From contig NZ_JAFCLS010000008.1 of assembly GCF_018131075.1 (NCBI RefSeq), positions 158,274 to 222,273 on the forward strand: a DNA stretch of 64,000 nt, in the 5' to 3' direction. Below, one piece after another: positions 34,623 to 44,423 of this stretch. The stretch comes from Bradyrhizobium sp. JYMT SZCCT0428. GTDB taxonomy: Bacteria; Pseudomonadota; Alphaproteobacteria; Rhizobiales; Xanthobacteraceae. Numbering within the stretch: position 1 is the first letter of the stretch; each line of letters opens with the position of its first letter. The position numbers and the translations under genes are program-made. The notes under the pieces are model-generated. The model had not been told where the DNA came from and made no database searches. It worked only from the letters and a program-made list of their open reading frames with translations.

Positions 34623-34673
34623 TTTGACGCGTTTTCTTCATGCGAACCGGTATCCACTTCGCTCGAAAACGCT
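34623..34673. repeat. Dispersed repeat TTTGACGCGTTTTCTT type, copy 1
   Basis: About 51 bases abutting the HAD gene stop, reading TTTGACGCGTTTTCTT, then CGAACCGG, then CCACTTCGCT, then GAAAACGCT. Copy 2 at 37902-37951 differs at about 5 positions. Sequences of this kind are dispersed in Bradyrhizobium genomes (from memory). Confidence 0.75.
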
Positions 34674-35426
34674 CTACGGCAACAGTTCCGTCAGCGAGCG
34701 GATGATGCGGTCGGGCTTGATCGTTGAATCCGCGGGCAGGCCGTCGCCATGCACGTCGATCCAGATCGCGTAGATGCCGAGGCGCTGCGGCGCCACGACT
34801 TCCCATTCCAGATTATCGCCGATCATCCAGGTCTCGGGCGCGGTGACGCCGAGGGCCTCCATCGCGTGCAGATAGGCCCGCTCTTCCGGCTTGCCGAAGC
34901 CGTGCTCGCCCTCGATCTGGATGTGATCGAACCGGTGCGCCAGCGCGAAGCGTTCGACCTTGGCGCGCTGCGGACCGGCGGCGCCGTTGGTCACCAGTGC
35001 CAGCTTGACCCCGTGCGCCTTCAGCGCGTCGATCGCGTCGTGCGCGCCGGGGAAGACGAACATCTCCTCCTCGCGGTAGGCATGGAACCGGATGGCGAGC
35101 CGCGCGGCCAGATCCGGCGACAGCGGTGCGTGGCCGGCGGCAGCAAGCGCTGCAAATCCGTTGCCGACCACCACGTGCCGGGCCTCCTCAAGCTTCAGCC
35201 GCCATTCGGCCGCGGCCGCGGCCCAGAATTTCCGGCCCGCCTCCACGATCGCCGCGGCGACCTGTTGCGATGAGATGGAGCCCAACTCATCGGCAAATTC
35301 CGCCGCGACATTGTTCCAGGCGATCTCGGGGCGGCCATAGGCCGACAGGATGGTGTCGTCCATGTCGATCAGCATGGCGCGGGGTAGTTGTGTCATCTTG
35401 GTCGAGGCCATTTTGTTCAGGGCCAT
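34674..35426 (-). CDS. HAD-superfamily hydrolase
   Basis: The 250-residue protein has HAD motif [10 protein letters not shown] (DxDxT), motif II LVTNG, a Lys in [16 protein letters not shown] and motif [12 protein letters not shown]. It is a subfamily IA-like phosphatase or dehalogenase. The start at ATG 35426 overlaps the hemF stop by 10 bases; in-frame ATGs at 35411 and 35396 (MTQLPRAML, closer to the motif) are plausible. Substrate unknown. It follows hemF in the same transcript. Confidence 0.88.
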   Translation of the reverse strand: MALNKMASTKMTQLPRAMLIDMDDTILSAYGRPEIAWNNVAAEFADELGSISSQQVAAAIVEAGRKFWAAAAAEWRLKLEEARHVVVGNGFAALAAAGHAPLSPDLAARLAIRFHAYREEEMFVFPGAHDAIDALKAHGVKLALVTNGAAGPQRAKVERFALAHRFDHIQIEGEHGFGKPEERAYLHAMEALGVTAPETWMIGDNLEWEVVAPQRLGIYAIWIDVHGDGLPADSTIKPDRIIRSLTELLP

Positions 35427-36301
35427 TTCACTTCGGGCGGCATCGACGACAGGATTGAGTCGACATTGCCGCCGGTCTTCAGGCCAAAGGTGGTGCCGCG
35501 GTCGTAGAGCAGGTTGAATTCGACGTAGCGTCCGCGGCGCACCAGTTGCTCCTCGCGATCGGCCGGCGTCCACGGGGTTTCGAAATTCTTACCTACCAGT
35601 TCGGGATAGATTTTCAGGAAGGCGCGGCCGACGTCCTGGGTGAAGGCGAGGTCGGCATCCCAGTCGCCGGAATCGTGGTGATCATAGAAAATGCCGCCGA
35701 TGCCGCGGGCTTCCTTGCGATGCGGCAGGTAGAAATATTCGTCGCACCATTTCTTGTATCTGTCGTAATCGGCAACGCCGCTCGGCCCGCTGCAGGCCTG
35801 CTTCATGGCCGCGTGAAAGGCGATGGTGTCGGCGTCTTCCTGGCTGCGGCGCCGGTCGAGCACCGGCGTCAGGTCGGCGCCGCCGCCGAACCACGCCTTC
35901 GTCGTCACCACGAAGCGGGTGTTCATATGCACGGCGGGAACGTGCGGGTTGCGCATATGCGCGATGACAGAGATGCCGGATGCCCAGAACCTGGGGTCAT
36001 CGGTGGCGCCCGGAATCTGCGAGCGGAATTCGGGGCTGAATTCGCCATGCACCGTCGAGCAATGCACGCCGACCTTCTCGAACAGCCGTCCGTACATCAT
36101 CGACATCACGCCGCCACCGCCAGGTTTGCCGGTGTGGTCGGCGCGGTCCCACGGTGTGCGCACGAAGCGTCCCGCGGAGCCCTGATAGAGCGAGGCGGGC
36201 GCATCGTCTTCCAGCCGCTCGAAGGCCGCGCAGATGTAGTTGCGCAGCGCCTCGAACCAGCCCCGCGCCCGCGCCTTGCGATCCTCGATGGCGGTATCCA
36301 T
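35417..36301 (-). CDS. hemF: Oxygen-dependent coproporphyrinogen III oxidase
   Basis: The 294-residue enzyme shows HemF motifs: [92 protein letters not shown], and [34 protein letters not shown]. It converts coproporphyrinogen III to protoporphyrinogen IX using O2, as part of haem synthesis. The start is ATG 36301, 4 bases after the queD stop, so the gene is in one unit with queE and queD. Confidence 0.96.
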   Translation of the reverse strand: MDTAIEDRKARARGWFEALRNYICAAFERLEDDAPASLYQGSAGRFVRTPWDRADHTGKPGGGGVMSMMYGRLFEKVGVHCSTVHGEFSPEFRSQIPGATDDPRFWASGISVIAHMRNPHVPAVHMNTRFVVTTKAWFGGGADLTPVLDRRRSQEDADTIAFHAAMKQACSGPSGVADYDRYKKWCDEYFYLPHRKEARGIGGIFYDHHDSGDWDADLAFTQDVGRAFLKIYPELVGKNFETPWTPADREEQLVRRGRYVEFNLLYDRGTTFGLKTGGNVDSILSSMPPEVKWP

Positions 36302-36305
36302 CGGT

Positions 36306-36671
36306 CTAGCCCTGCGGGCCGTAATAAGTGCAGCTCTCGTTGCAGCTGTCGCGGTGAACGCTGACGCGGGTGATCTTTCCGGCGTGCTGGACCCGCTCCC
36401 AGATGAAGCGCGACAGGTTTTCCAGCGTCGGCGGGCCAAGCGCCTCGACCTTGTTGAGGAGCTTGTGGTCGAGCGTCTTCTGGACCTCCGCCATGCTGCG
36501 TTCGAGCAGGCCGAGATCGAGCACCATCCCCGTGGCGGGATCGGGCGTGCCGCGCATGCTGACTTCGGCACGAAACGAGTGGCCGTGAATCTCTTCGCTA
36601 TCGGCGCCAAAGGTCGTTCCCGGCAGCGAATGCGCGGCCTCGAAGCGAAACGATTTTGTCAGTTCCCACAT
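36306..36671 (-). CDS. queD: 6-carboxytetrahydropterin synthase (QueD-like; catalytic Cys replaced)
   Basis: The 121-residue protein has the PTPS/QueD fold. The zinc ligands H14 (EAAH), H29 and H31 (IHGH) are present. E. coli QueD has the catalytic Cys 4 residues before the HGH; here that position is Ser25 (DSEEIHGH). Instead Glu26 sits 3 residues before HGH, as in the ExxHGH motif of PTPS-III proteins. The CNESC near the C-terminus mirrors the CTAGC of E. coli QueD. It lies directly between queE and hemF, supporting a role in queuosine precursor synthesis, but the chemistry may differ. The start ATG is clear, and 32 bases separate it from queE. Confidence 0.88.
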   Translation of the reverse strand: MWELTKSFRFEAAHSLPGTTFGADSEEIHGHSFRAEVSMRGTPDPATGMVLDLGLLERSMAEVQKTLDHKLLNKVEALGPPTLENLSRFIWERVQHAGKITRVSVHRDSCNESCTYYGPQG

Positions 36672-36703
36672 TGCGAAAGCTCAAATCCTATCTGATGCCA
36701 GTA

Positions 36704-37339
36704 CTACCTGATGCCGAGTGTCTTGTGTGTCTGCAGGCTGAGTCGCCATTGCGGGTGCTGCAGGCAATAGTCGATCGCGCGTGCGGTGTTTGCGGTCACG
36801 TCGGGTCCATCCATCGGCTGCAGCGAGAAGCGCTCGAAGGCGAGACCTTCGAATTGCTCGGGCCCTGCACCCGCTTGCGGATAGACCAGCTTCAATTCAT
36901 GGCCCCGGCGCACCACGAGATCGGAGCCGGCTTTCGGGCTGACGCAGACCCAGTCCATGCCCTCGGGTGGCTCGATCGTACCATTGGTTTCGATGCCGAT
37001 CTCGAAGCCGCGCGCATGCAGCGCGTCGATGAACGGCGTGTCCACCTGCAGCAGCGGCTCGCCGCCGGTCAGCACAACGTAACGGTTGGCGTTGGCGCCG
37101 GTCCATTGCGCGGCGATGGTATCGGCAAGCTCATCGGCCGAGGCGTAGCGGCCACCCAGCGTGCCGTCGGTGCCGACGAAGTCGGTGTCGCAGAATTTGC
37201 ACGTAGCTGAGCTACGGTCCTGTTCACGCCCGGTCCAGAGGTTGCAGCCGGCGAAACGGCAAAACACGGCCGCACGGCCGGCATGCGCGCCTTCGCCCTG
37301 GAGGGTCAGAAATATCTCTTTGACCGCGTAACTCACCAT
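36704..37339 (-). CDS. queE: 7-carboxy-7-deazaguanine synthase
   Basis: The 211-residue radical-SAM enzyme has the QueE-type cluster motif C32-x14-C47-x2-C50, an extended spacing known for QueE, after EIFLTLQGEGAHAGRAAVFCRFAGC. TGGEPLLQVD, GIETNGTIEPPEG and VSPKAGSDLV follow as family motifs. It makes 7-carboxy-7-deazaguanine for preQ1/queuosine synthesis. It heads the unit queE-queD-hemF-HAD. The start at 37339 has a weak upstream SD. Confidence 0.95.
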   Translation of the reverse strand: MVSYAVKEIFLTLQGEGAHAGRAAVFCRFAGCNLWTGREQDRSSATCKFCDTDFVGTDGTLGGRYASADELADTIAAQWTGANANRYVVLTGGEPLLQVDTPFIDALHARGFEIGIETNGTIEPPEGMDWVCVSPKAGSDLVVRRGHELKLVYPQAGAGPEQFEGLAFERFSLQPMDGPDVTANTARAIDYCLQHPQWRLSLQTHKTLGIR

Positions 37340-37385
37340 CTCTCCATCAGGTCTCGATCAAGCCTTCTCGATCAAGTCTTCTCAA

Positions 37386-37841
37386 TCAAGTCTTGGAACC
37401 GGTTTGCCGCAGCGCCTCGCCCAGTGCCATGGCGGCTGCCATCGCGACGTTGAGCGAACGCAGGCCCGGCTTGATCGGGATCACCAGCCGCGCATCGGCG
37501 ACGCTGGCGACCTCGTCGGGGACCCCCGCGGATTCCCGCCCGAACAGCAGAACGTCGTCCCGCTGGTAGCTGTAATCCAGATAGGAACCGGCCCCCTTGG
37601 TCGTAAGCAGGACCAGCCGGAAACCCCCGTCGTTACGCCATTGCTCGAATTTTGACCATGAGTCGTGGCGTGTAATAGCGACATGGTCGAGATAGTCCAT
37701 GCCGGAGCGGCGGAAATGCCGGTCGGAGACCGGAAAGCCCGCCGGCTCGATAATGTGGGCCGCGACATCCAGGCACGCGCACAGGCGCAGAATCGTTCCG
37801 GTGTTCTGGGGGATGTCGGGCTGGAATAGCGCAATCTGCAT
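37386..37841 (-). CDS. trmL: tRNA (cytidine(34)-2'-O)-methyltransferase
   Basis: The 151-residue SPOUT protein has the TrmL motifs MQIALFQPDIPQNTGTILRLCACLD, the trefoil-knot region VLLFGRESAGVPDEVA, and LVIPIKPGLRSLNVAMAAAMALGEALRQT. It methylates the 2'-O of the wobble C34/U34 of leucine tRNAs. The gap to queE is 46 bases and the orientation is the same, so the two may be cotranscribed. Confidence 0.94.
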   Translation of the reverse strand: MQIALFQPDIPQNTGTILRLCACLDVAAHIIEPAGFPVSDRHFRRSGMDYLDHVAITRHDSWSKFEQWRNDGGFRLVLLTTKGAGSYLDYSYQRDDVLLFGRESAGVPDEVASVADARLVIPIKPGLRSLNVAMAAAMALGEALRQTGSKT

Positions 37842-38217
37842 GATGTTGGCGGCTGGAGCCTCCGCTTCGATGGAATCGAAACGGGACTCCAGATTCCCTA
37901 TTTTGACGCGTTTTCTTGACGCGAACCGGGTCCACTTCGCTGGAAAACGCTATGATGAAGCCCTGATGAAATGACTGAAAAATCACAGCTCGGCGCGGAT
38001 TTAGTGCATTGCACGCTTGCGAGCCGATAGCGGGCTTGCGCTCTTACGGCAAGGGTGCCAATAGAACGATTCTGGACTGCTTGTTCCGCCCGATTGGCCG
38101 GGAAAAGTGGTCTTTCTGCCGCCGCGGGGGCCGCGGGCGCCGGCAGCCTCTTTTGGGCGCGATTTCAGCGTTTCCGGGGCGGTTCCGCTGGCTGCAGATG
38201 AGAAAGGGCTTGGAATC
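37842..38217. other. Gap between trmL and petA
   Basis: The 376 bases hold the dispersed repeat at 37902-37951. The remaining bases up to the Rieske start must contain the promoter for petA-fbcH but no clear -35/-10 or FixK box could be read by eye. Confidence 0.55.
37902..37951. repeat. Dispersed repeat TTTGACGCGTTTTCTT type, copy 2
   Basis: About 50 bases reading TTTGACGCGTTTTCTTGACG, then CGAACCGGGTCCACTTCGCT, then GGAAAACGCT. It matches the copy at 34623-34673 except at about 5 positions. It lies upstream of trmL, in the gap before petA. Confidence 0.75.
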
Positions 38218-38748
38218 GTGACGACAGCGTCTTCGGCGGACCATCCGACACGCCGTGATTTTCTTTTTGTTGCAACGGGAGCCGTCGCCGCCGTAGGCGC
38301 CGCAGCCGCAGTGTGGCCGCTCGTTGCCCAGATGAACCCGGACGCCGCAACGATCGCGGCCGGTGCGCCGATCGAGGTCGATCTGACGCCGATCGCCGAG
38401 GGACAGGACATCAAGGTGTTCTGGCGCGGCAAGCCGATCTACATCAGCCATCGCACCAAGAAGCAGATCGAAGAGGCGCAGAAAGTCTCGCTGTCGAGCC
38501 TGCCCGATCCGCAGCCCGACTCGGCACGCGTCAAGGCGGGCCACGACCAGTGGCTGGTCGTGATCGGCATCTGCACCCATCTCGGCTGCATCCCGATCGC
38601 CCATGAGGGCAGTTACGACGGCTTCTTCTGCCCCTGCCACGGTTCGGTGTACGACACCTCGGGCCGCATCCGCTCGGGACCGGCGCCCAGCAACCTGCCG
38701 GTGCCGCCCTACACCTTCGTTTCCGACACCAAAATCCAGATCGGCTAA
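38218..38748 (+). CDS. petA: Ubiquinol-cytochrome c reductase Rieske iron-sulfur subunit
   Basis: The 176-residue protein starts at GTG 38218, with AAAGGGCTTGGA upstream. A twin-arginine anchor ([18 protein letters not shown]) precedes the Rieske domain. The 2Fe-2S ligands are C119-T-H121 in ICTHLGC and C138-P-C140-H141 in FCPCHGS. The hinge ([16 protein letters not shown]) is intact. It is the iron-sulfur subunit of the bc1 complex in the inner membrane. It is 63 bases from fbcH and transcribed in the same direction. Confidence 0.96.
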   Translation: MTTASSADHPTRRDFLFVATGAVAAVGAAAAVWPLVAQMNPDAATIAAGAPIEVDLTPIAEGQDIKVFWRGKPIYISHRTKKQIEEAQKVSLSSLPDPQPDSARVKAGHDQWLVVIGICTHLGCIPIAHEGSYDGFFCPCHGSVYDTSGRIRSGPAPSNLPVPPYTFVSDTKIQIG

Positions 38749-38811
38749 GGCCCGGACGCCCGTCCGGGACCTCAATCCGTCGCGTCGTTTTACTTCCTCA
38801 GGATCGCATCA

Positions 38812-40875
<2,064 letters not shown>

Positions 40876-40898
40876 GCGCCGGCTTCATCGCAATTCGG

Positions 40899-40922
40899 AA
40901 AAGCCCCTGCGGGGGCTTTTTT
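40899..40922 (+). terminator. Terminator of the petA-fbcH operon
   Basis: AAAAGCCCC (40899-40907), a 4-base loop and GGGGCTTTT (40912-40920) followed by TT form a textbook rho-independent terminator 24 bases after the fbcH stop. Confidence 0.92.
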
Positions 40923-40944
40923 GTTGTCTCATTCACCGCCGTCA

Positions 40945-41090
40945 TCCTGAGGTGCTCGCCCTCTTGGGCGAGCCTCGAAGGATGGGCGGCATCGGTGCTC
41001 GCAGCCATCCTTCGAGGCTCGCTGCGCTCGCACCTCCCGAGCGAACGCAAGTGCGTTCGTCCGGGGATGACGGCAGTGTGCGTGGCGCGC
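40945..41090. repeat. Intergenic inverted repeat block (CCTGAGGTGCTCGCC type)
   Basis: GTCATCCTGAGGTGCTCGCC begins the block and GGGGATGACGGC ends it. Inside, GAGCCTCGAAGGATGG (about 40970-40985) is repeated in reverse as CCATCCTTCGAGGCTC (about 41004-41019). The rest of the gap 40876-41179 holds only the fbcH terminator at 40899-40922 and the SD of the next gene. Confidence 0.75.
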
Positions 41091-41179
41091 ATCCGTTAGG
41101 GCCCGCAATGCGATTGCTTCCCGGCTTCACTGCGGACAAAATGGCCGCCAATCGCTCCCCAAAAAATACGGAGGACCCC

Positions 41180-41854
41180 ATGGGAACCAGCATCACTTTC
41201 AAGCGTCCGGACGGCAAGGACGCGGCCGGCTATCTCGCCAATGCGGCGCGCGGCAACGCGCCGGGCGTGGTCGTGATCCAGGAATGGTGGGGACTGCAGG
41301 ACCAGATCAAGGGCATGTGCGACCGCTTCGCGGCGGCCGGCTTCGACGCGCTGGCGCCGGATCTCTACAAGGGCACGGTGGTGCCGTATCACGACACCGA
41401 CGCCGCCGGCAAAGAGATGAACTCGCTGGATTTCATGGATGCGACCACGCAGACCGTGCGCGGCGCCGCGCAATATCTCGCCAAGAACGGCGCCAAGGTC
41501 GGCCTGACCGGCTTTTGTCTCGGCGGCGCCGTCACCATCATCGGCGCCACCAAGATTCCGGAGCTCACGGCCGGGGTCGTGTTCTACGGCATCCCGCCGG
41601 AGCAGGCGGCGAAACCGGCGGATGTCAAAATTCCGCTGCAGGGCCATTTCGCCAACAAGGACGACTGGTGCACGCCCGCGCTGGTCGACGGTTTCGAAAA
41701 GGCGATGAAGGAAGCAGGCAAGGCGCTGGAGCTGTTCCGCTATGACGCCGAGCACGGCTTCGGCAATGAACAGCGCCTGTCGGTGCACGACCGGCAGTGC
41801 GCGGAACTCGCCTGGGGCCGCGCGACGGAGTTTTTCAGGAAGCATCTGGGTTGA
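41180..41854 (+). CDS. Dienelactone hydrolase family protein
   Basis: The 224-residue alpha/beta hydrolase has VVIQEWWGLQDQIKGMCDRFAAAGFDALAPDLYKG near the N-terminus. The nucleophile elbow GFCLGGAV carries the Cys nucleophile of dienelactone hydrolases, and the acid/His pair comes later (NKDDWCTP, DAEHGFGNEQR). The start is ATG 41180 with GGAGG at 41170-41174. The natural substrate may be dienelactone or another lactone or ester. No catechol pathway genes are adjacent. Confidence 0.93.
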   Translation: MGTSITFKRPDGKDAAGYLANAARGNAPGVVVIQEWWGLQDQIKGMCDRFAAAGFDALAPDLYKGTVVPYHDTDAAGKEMNSLDFMDATTQTVRGAAQYLAKNGAKVGLTGFCLGGAVTIIGATKIPELTAGVVFYGIPPEQAAKPADVKIPLQGHFANKDDWCTPALVDGFEKAMKEAGKALELFRYDAEHGFGNEQRLSVHDRQCAELAWGRATEFFRKHLG

Positions 41855-41868
41855 GAGCAAGCGCCTCC

Positions 41869-42013
41869 TCGTCATTGCCTGCGACAAACGCAGAGCGTTT
41901 GCGCGAGGGAGCGTAGCGAGGAAGCAATCCATCTTGCTTTCCTGACAATGGATTGCTTCGTGGAGCCTGTCATCGGGCGCGCATCCGCGCGACCCGTTGG
42001 CTCGCAATGACGG
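41869..42013. repeat. Intergenic repeat, CGTCATTGC...AGCAATCCAT type
   Basis: The block begins CCTCGTCATTGCCTGCG and ends GGCTCGCAATGACGGG, so its ends are partly inverted. It holds GAAGCAATCCATCTTG and its near-complement CAATGGATTGCTTC. The element is of the type found between many Bradyrhizobium and Rhodopseudomonas genes (from memory). Confidence 0.75.
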
Positions 42014-42028
42014 GAATTGGCAACCACC

Positions 42029-42925
42029 ATGAAAATCTTCTGCACAGGCGCATCCGGTTATATCGGCGGATCGGTGGCCGCTCATCTCGTGGCCGCCGGA
42101 CATCAGGTCACCGGCCTGGTTCGTTCTCCGGAAAAGGCCGATGCGGTTCGCGCCCGCGGCATCGAGCCGTTATCGGGAACGCTGGATGACGCGGAAATCC
42201 TGGCGCAGGCGGCGCGCGCTGCCGACGTCGTCATCAATGCGGCCAGCGCCGATCACACCGGCGCGGTGGACGCCCTGCTTGGCGCGCTGGCCGGCAGCGG
42301 CAAGGCGTTCATCCACACCTCGGGTTCGAGCATCATCGGCACGCAATCCAAGGGCCAGCGCTCCGATGCGGTGTTCGATGAAGACACGCCGTTTACGCCA
42401 TCGCCTGCGCGTGCGGCGCGGGTCGCGCTGAACGAATTGATCCTCTCCTATCGCGACAAGGGCTGCCGTCCCGTCATCATTTGCCCGAGCCTGATCTACG
42501 GCATCGGCCATGGGGTGGGACGTGACAGCGTGCAGGTACCTTTCCTGATCAAGCTCGCGAAAAAACGCGGCAACGCGGCCCATGCCGGTCCCGGCGAGAA
42601 TGTCTGGTCGAACGTTCATATCGACGATCTCGTGACGCTCTATGCGCTCGCGATCGAGAAGGCGCCGGCCGGCGCGTTCTACTTCGCCGAGAATGGCGAG
42701 GGGTCGATGCGCGAGGTTTGCGAAGCCATCAACCGCATGCTGGGTTTTGCCGGATCGCCATCGGCAATGTCGATGGAAGAGGCGGCCGCCGAATGGGGCG
42801 AGGGCACGGCTGAAAACACCATGGCATCCAACAGCCGCGTGCGTGCGGTGCGGGCACGGCAGCTCGGCTGGAAGCCGCAGGCGCGGAGCCTGATCGAGGA
42901 GATCGAGCAGGGCTGTTATCGGTAG
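42029..42925 (+). CDS. NAD(P)-dependent epimerase/dehydratase-type (SDR) protein
   Basis: The 298-residue protein begins MKIFCTGASGYIGGSVAAHLVAAGHQVTGLVRSPEKADAV, an extended-SDR Rossmann start (TGASGYIG). It continues with a short NmrA/DfrA-like core: VVINAASADHTGAVDALLGAL, then HTSGSSIIG. The catalytic Tyr-x3-Lys is not evident where the classical enzymes have it, so activity may be atypical. The start may be ATG 42029 or TTG 42017. Function unknown beyond NAD(P) binding. Confidence 0.88.
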   Translation: MKIFCTGASGYIGGSVAAHLVAAGHQVTGLVRSPEKADAVRARGIEPLSGTLDDAEILAQAARAADVVINAASADHTGAVDALLGALAGSGKAFIHTSGSSIIGTQSKGQRSDAVFDEDTPFTPSPARAARVALNELILSYRDKGCRPVIICPSLIYGIGHGVGRDSVQVPFLIKLAKKRGNAAHAGPGENVWSNVHIDDLVTLYALAIEKAPAGAFYFAENGEGSMREVCEAINRMLGFAGSPSAMSMEEAAAEWGEGTAENTMASNSRVRAVRARQLGWKPQARSLIEEIEQGCYR

Positions 42926-42939
42926 GCATTAATTGCGTC

Positions 42940-43062
42940 GTCGTCCCTGCGAACGCAGGGACCCATAGCCACCAGCGATAATTGTTTTGCTCGCCGGTCG
43001 TTAACTTCCTTTTTCAACAACAGGGGCCGCGGCGTATGGGTCCCTGCGTTCGCAGGGACGAC
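42940..43062. repeat. REPIN-like element with 28-bp inverted arms
   Basis: Arms at 42940-42967 and 43035-43062 are perfectly complementary over 28 bases (core TCCCTGCGAACGCAGGGA, itself a hairpin). They enclose a 67-base centre with no coding content. The whole is 123 bases and lies between the epimerase and VOC genes. Confidence 0.85.
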
Positions 43063-43082
43063 GTGTATTGTCGGCTGCCGCC

Positions 43083-44078
43083 CTACTGCTTCACCCCGTC
43101 CCACCACGCACACGTGCCAGACATCAGCTGGTAATTGCCTTCCATCACCTGCACCGGCGCGCGCAGGCCTTCGGTCGCGGCTTGCATCCGGATCTCGCGC
43201 GCGATCTCGCGGTCTTTCGGCGGCAGCCAGACCCGCTCATGTCCCCAAAGGCTGGGGCCGTGATGCATTTCGACCGGCTGCCATGTCGCCGGATCGATCT
43301 CGCGGCCGCCCCAGCCGCATTCGATCATGAAGGACGACGGCGTCTTGGCGTAGAACGAGGTCATGAAATCGTTGGTGTGGCGGCCGAGCGTGACGCCGAC
43401 GCGGTCCGGCTGCATCATTGCGATGTCGTAGGATTGCCCGACATCGTCGAGCGAGAATAATTCCACCATCAGATGATGCATGCCGTTCCTGCCGGTCTCG
43501 ATCAGCGCCAGGCTGTGATGCCGGGCGTTGACGTGGAAGAAATAGGCGCGGAACGGCTTTTCGATGTAGTCGGAAAGCCCGAAGCCGAGCACGTCGACAT
43601 AGAAAGCCATCATCGGATCGATGTGCTCGACGGTCAGTACGGCATGTCCGAGGCCGAGCGGACCGGTGCGAAAACCCGAGATCGAGCGGCCCGGACTGAA
43701 CGGCGTCTCGTCGATCTCGGCGCCGTAAAACGCTTCGAGCCGGTTGCCGCCGGGATCGCGAAACGAGATCAGGCCGCGCACGCGCCGGGCATCGGCCAGC
43801 GTCGTTGGCTCGGCCGTGACATTGACGCCGGCTTGTTCGAGCCGGGCTGCAAGCTGGTCCAACGCCGCGTCGTCGGCGACTTCCCAGCCGAAGAAGCGCG
43901 CGCCTTCGCCCATCGCGCGGTCGATCACGATGCGCTGCTTGCGGTCGTCCATCCGGAAGGCGAGCAGCGAGTTGCCGCGCTCGACCGCCTGCAGGCCGAC
44001 CAGGGAGGTCCCGAACTGGCGCCAGTCCTCCAGCGCATCTGATCCGAAGCCCGCATATCCCAGACCCAGCAATGCCAT
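43083..44078 (-). CDS. Extradiol dioxygenase-like VOC protein (BphC/2,3-dihydroxybiphenyl dioxygenase type)
   Basis: The 331-residue protein has the two-barrel layout of type I extradiol dioxygenases. The C-terminal half has GPLGLGHAVLTVEHIDPMMAFYVDVLGFGLSD with the metal His, NGMHHLMVELFSLDDVGQSYD with the second, and PSSFMIECGWGGREIDP with Glu as the third ligand; the conserved 2-His-1-Glu iron set is therefore complete. The N-terminal barrel (GYAGFGSDALEDWRQFGTSLVGLQ) is catalytically inactive, as usual. It cleaves catechol-type rings. The substrate cannot be told, and no pathway partners are adjacent. Confidence 0.9.
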   Translation of the reverse strand: MALLGLGYAGFGSDALEDWRQFGTSLVGLQAVERGNSLLAFRMDDRKQRIVIDRAMGEGARFFGWEVADDAALDQLAARLEQAGVNVTAEPTTLADARRVRGLISFRDPGGNRLEAFYGAEIDETPFSPGRSISGFRTGPLGLGHAVLTVEHIDPMMAFYVDVLGFGLSDYIEKPFRAYFFHVNARHHSLALIETGRNGMHHLMVELFSLDDVGQSYDIAMMQPDRVGVTLGRHTNDFMTSFYAKTPSSFMIECGWGGREIDPATWQPVEMHHGPSLWGHERVWLPPKDREIAREIRMQAATEGLRAPVQVMEGNYQLMSGTCAWWDGVKQ

Positions 44079-44210
44079 CCCTTGCCTCCGCCTGCCTGTT
44101 GTTTTCGGGCGTTGTTGCCGCCGCCGCTTGGGCCGGATGCTACGCGGATTTTGGCCGTTTCAAACCCCAAAAGATGGCCGGCTGGGTAGGCCAGGGCGCC
44201 GGGGCCTCCC

Positions 44211-44240
44211 TTGACATCGATCGCGGCGGATGGTGATTAA
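44211..44240 (+). promoter_or_regulatory. Candidate promoter of the trp leader
   Basis: TTGACA (44211-44216) is a perfect -35 box. With a spacer of 17-18 bases the best -10 is a weak GATTAA-like element at 44235-44240. This predicts transcription to begin around 44246-44247, i.e. at the first base of trpL. Confidence 0.5.
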
Positions 44241-44245
44241 GCGAC

Positions 44246-44293
44246 ATGAGCACCGCCGTCCGCCCATCCCGTCTTTGGTGGCGCACCTCTTAA
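44246..44293 (+). CDS. trpL: Tryptophan leader peptide
   Basis: A 15-codon reading frame ATG-AGC-...-TGG-TGG-CGC-ACC-TCT-TAA encodes MSTAVRPSRLWWRTS, with tandem Trp codons at 11 and 12, 131 bases before trpE(G). The Trp pair sits just ahead of a small hairpin (CACCTCT/AGAGGTG, 44284-44300). Stalling at the Trp codons under tryptophan starvation would block the terminator hairpin at 44333-44353. This is the classic attenuation layout. Rhizobial leaders are often leaderless mRNAs; the promoter spacing here fits. Confidence 0.82.
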   Translation: MSTAVRPSRLWWRTS

Positions 44294-44332
44294 AGAGGTG
44301 GCCGGTGCGATTTCATTTTAACAATCGTCGAA

Positions 44333-44363
44333 GGTCGCCATCGCAGTGCGACCGGCGGTTTGC
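44333..44363 (+). terminator. Attenuator hairpin of the trp leader
   Basis: GGTCGC (44333-44338) and GCGACC (44348-44353) form a stem with a 9-base loop. The following GGCGGTTTGCTTATTTGCCC supplies a broken T-rich tract. An earlier segment (CCGGTGCGAT, about 44302-44311) could pair with ATCGCA in the loop region and compete with the stem, giving the antiterminator alternative. Folding was not computed. Confidence 0.55.
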
Positions 44364-44423
44364 TTATTTGCCCTTCGTTTGTCCTGTGTGGCGTTCCCTC
44401 ACCAAGTTTCGTAAGAGGATCAC

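Larger units (their letters stand above)
44079..44423. other. Region between the VOC gene and trpE(G): trp leader region
   Basis: The first 130 bases (44079-44210) show no gene. The remainder contains the promoter, trpL, the two hairpins and the ribosome site of trpE(G) (AAGAGGATC). Confidence 0.7.

Noticed and set aside
36687..37210. Plus-strand frame opposite queE
   Set aside because: The radical-SAM cluster motif and operon order are on the minus strand; the plus frame lacks any known domain.
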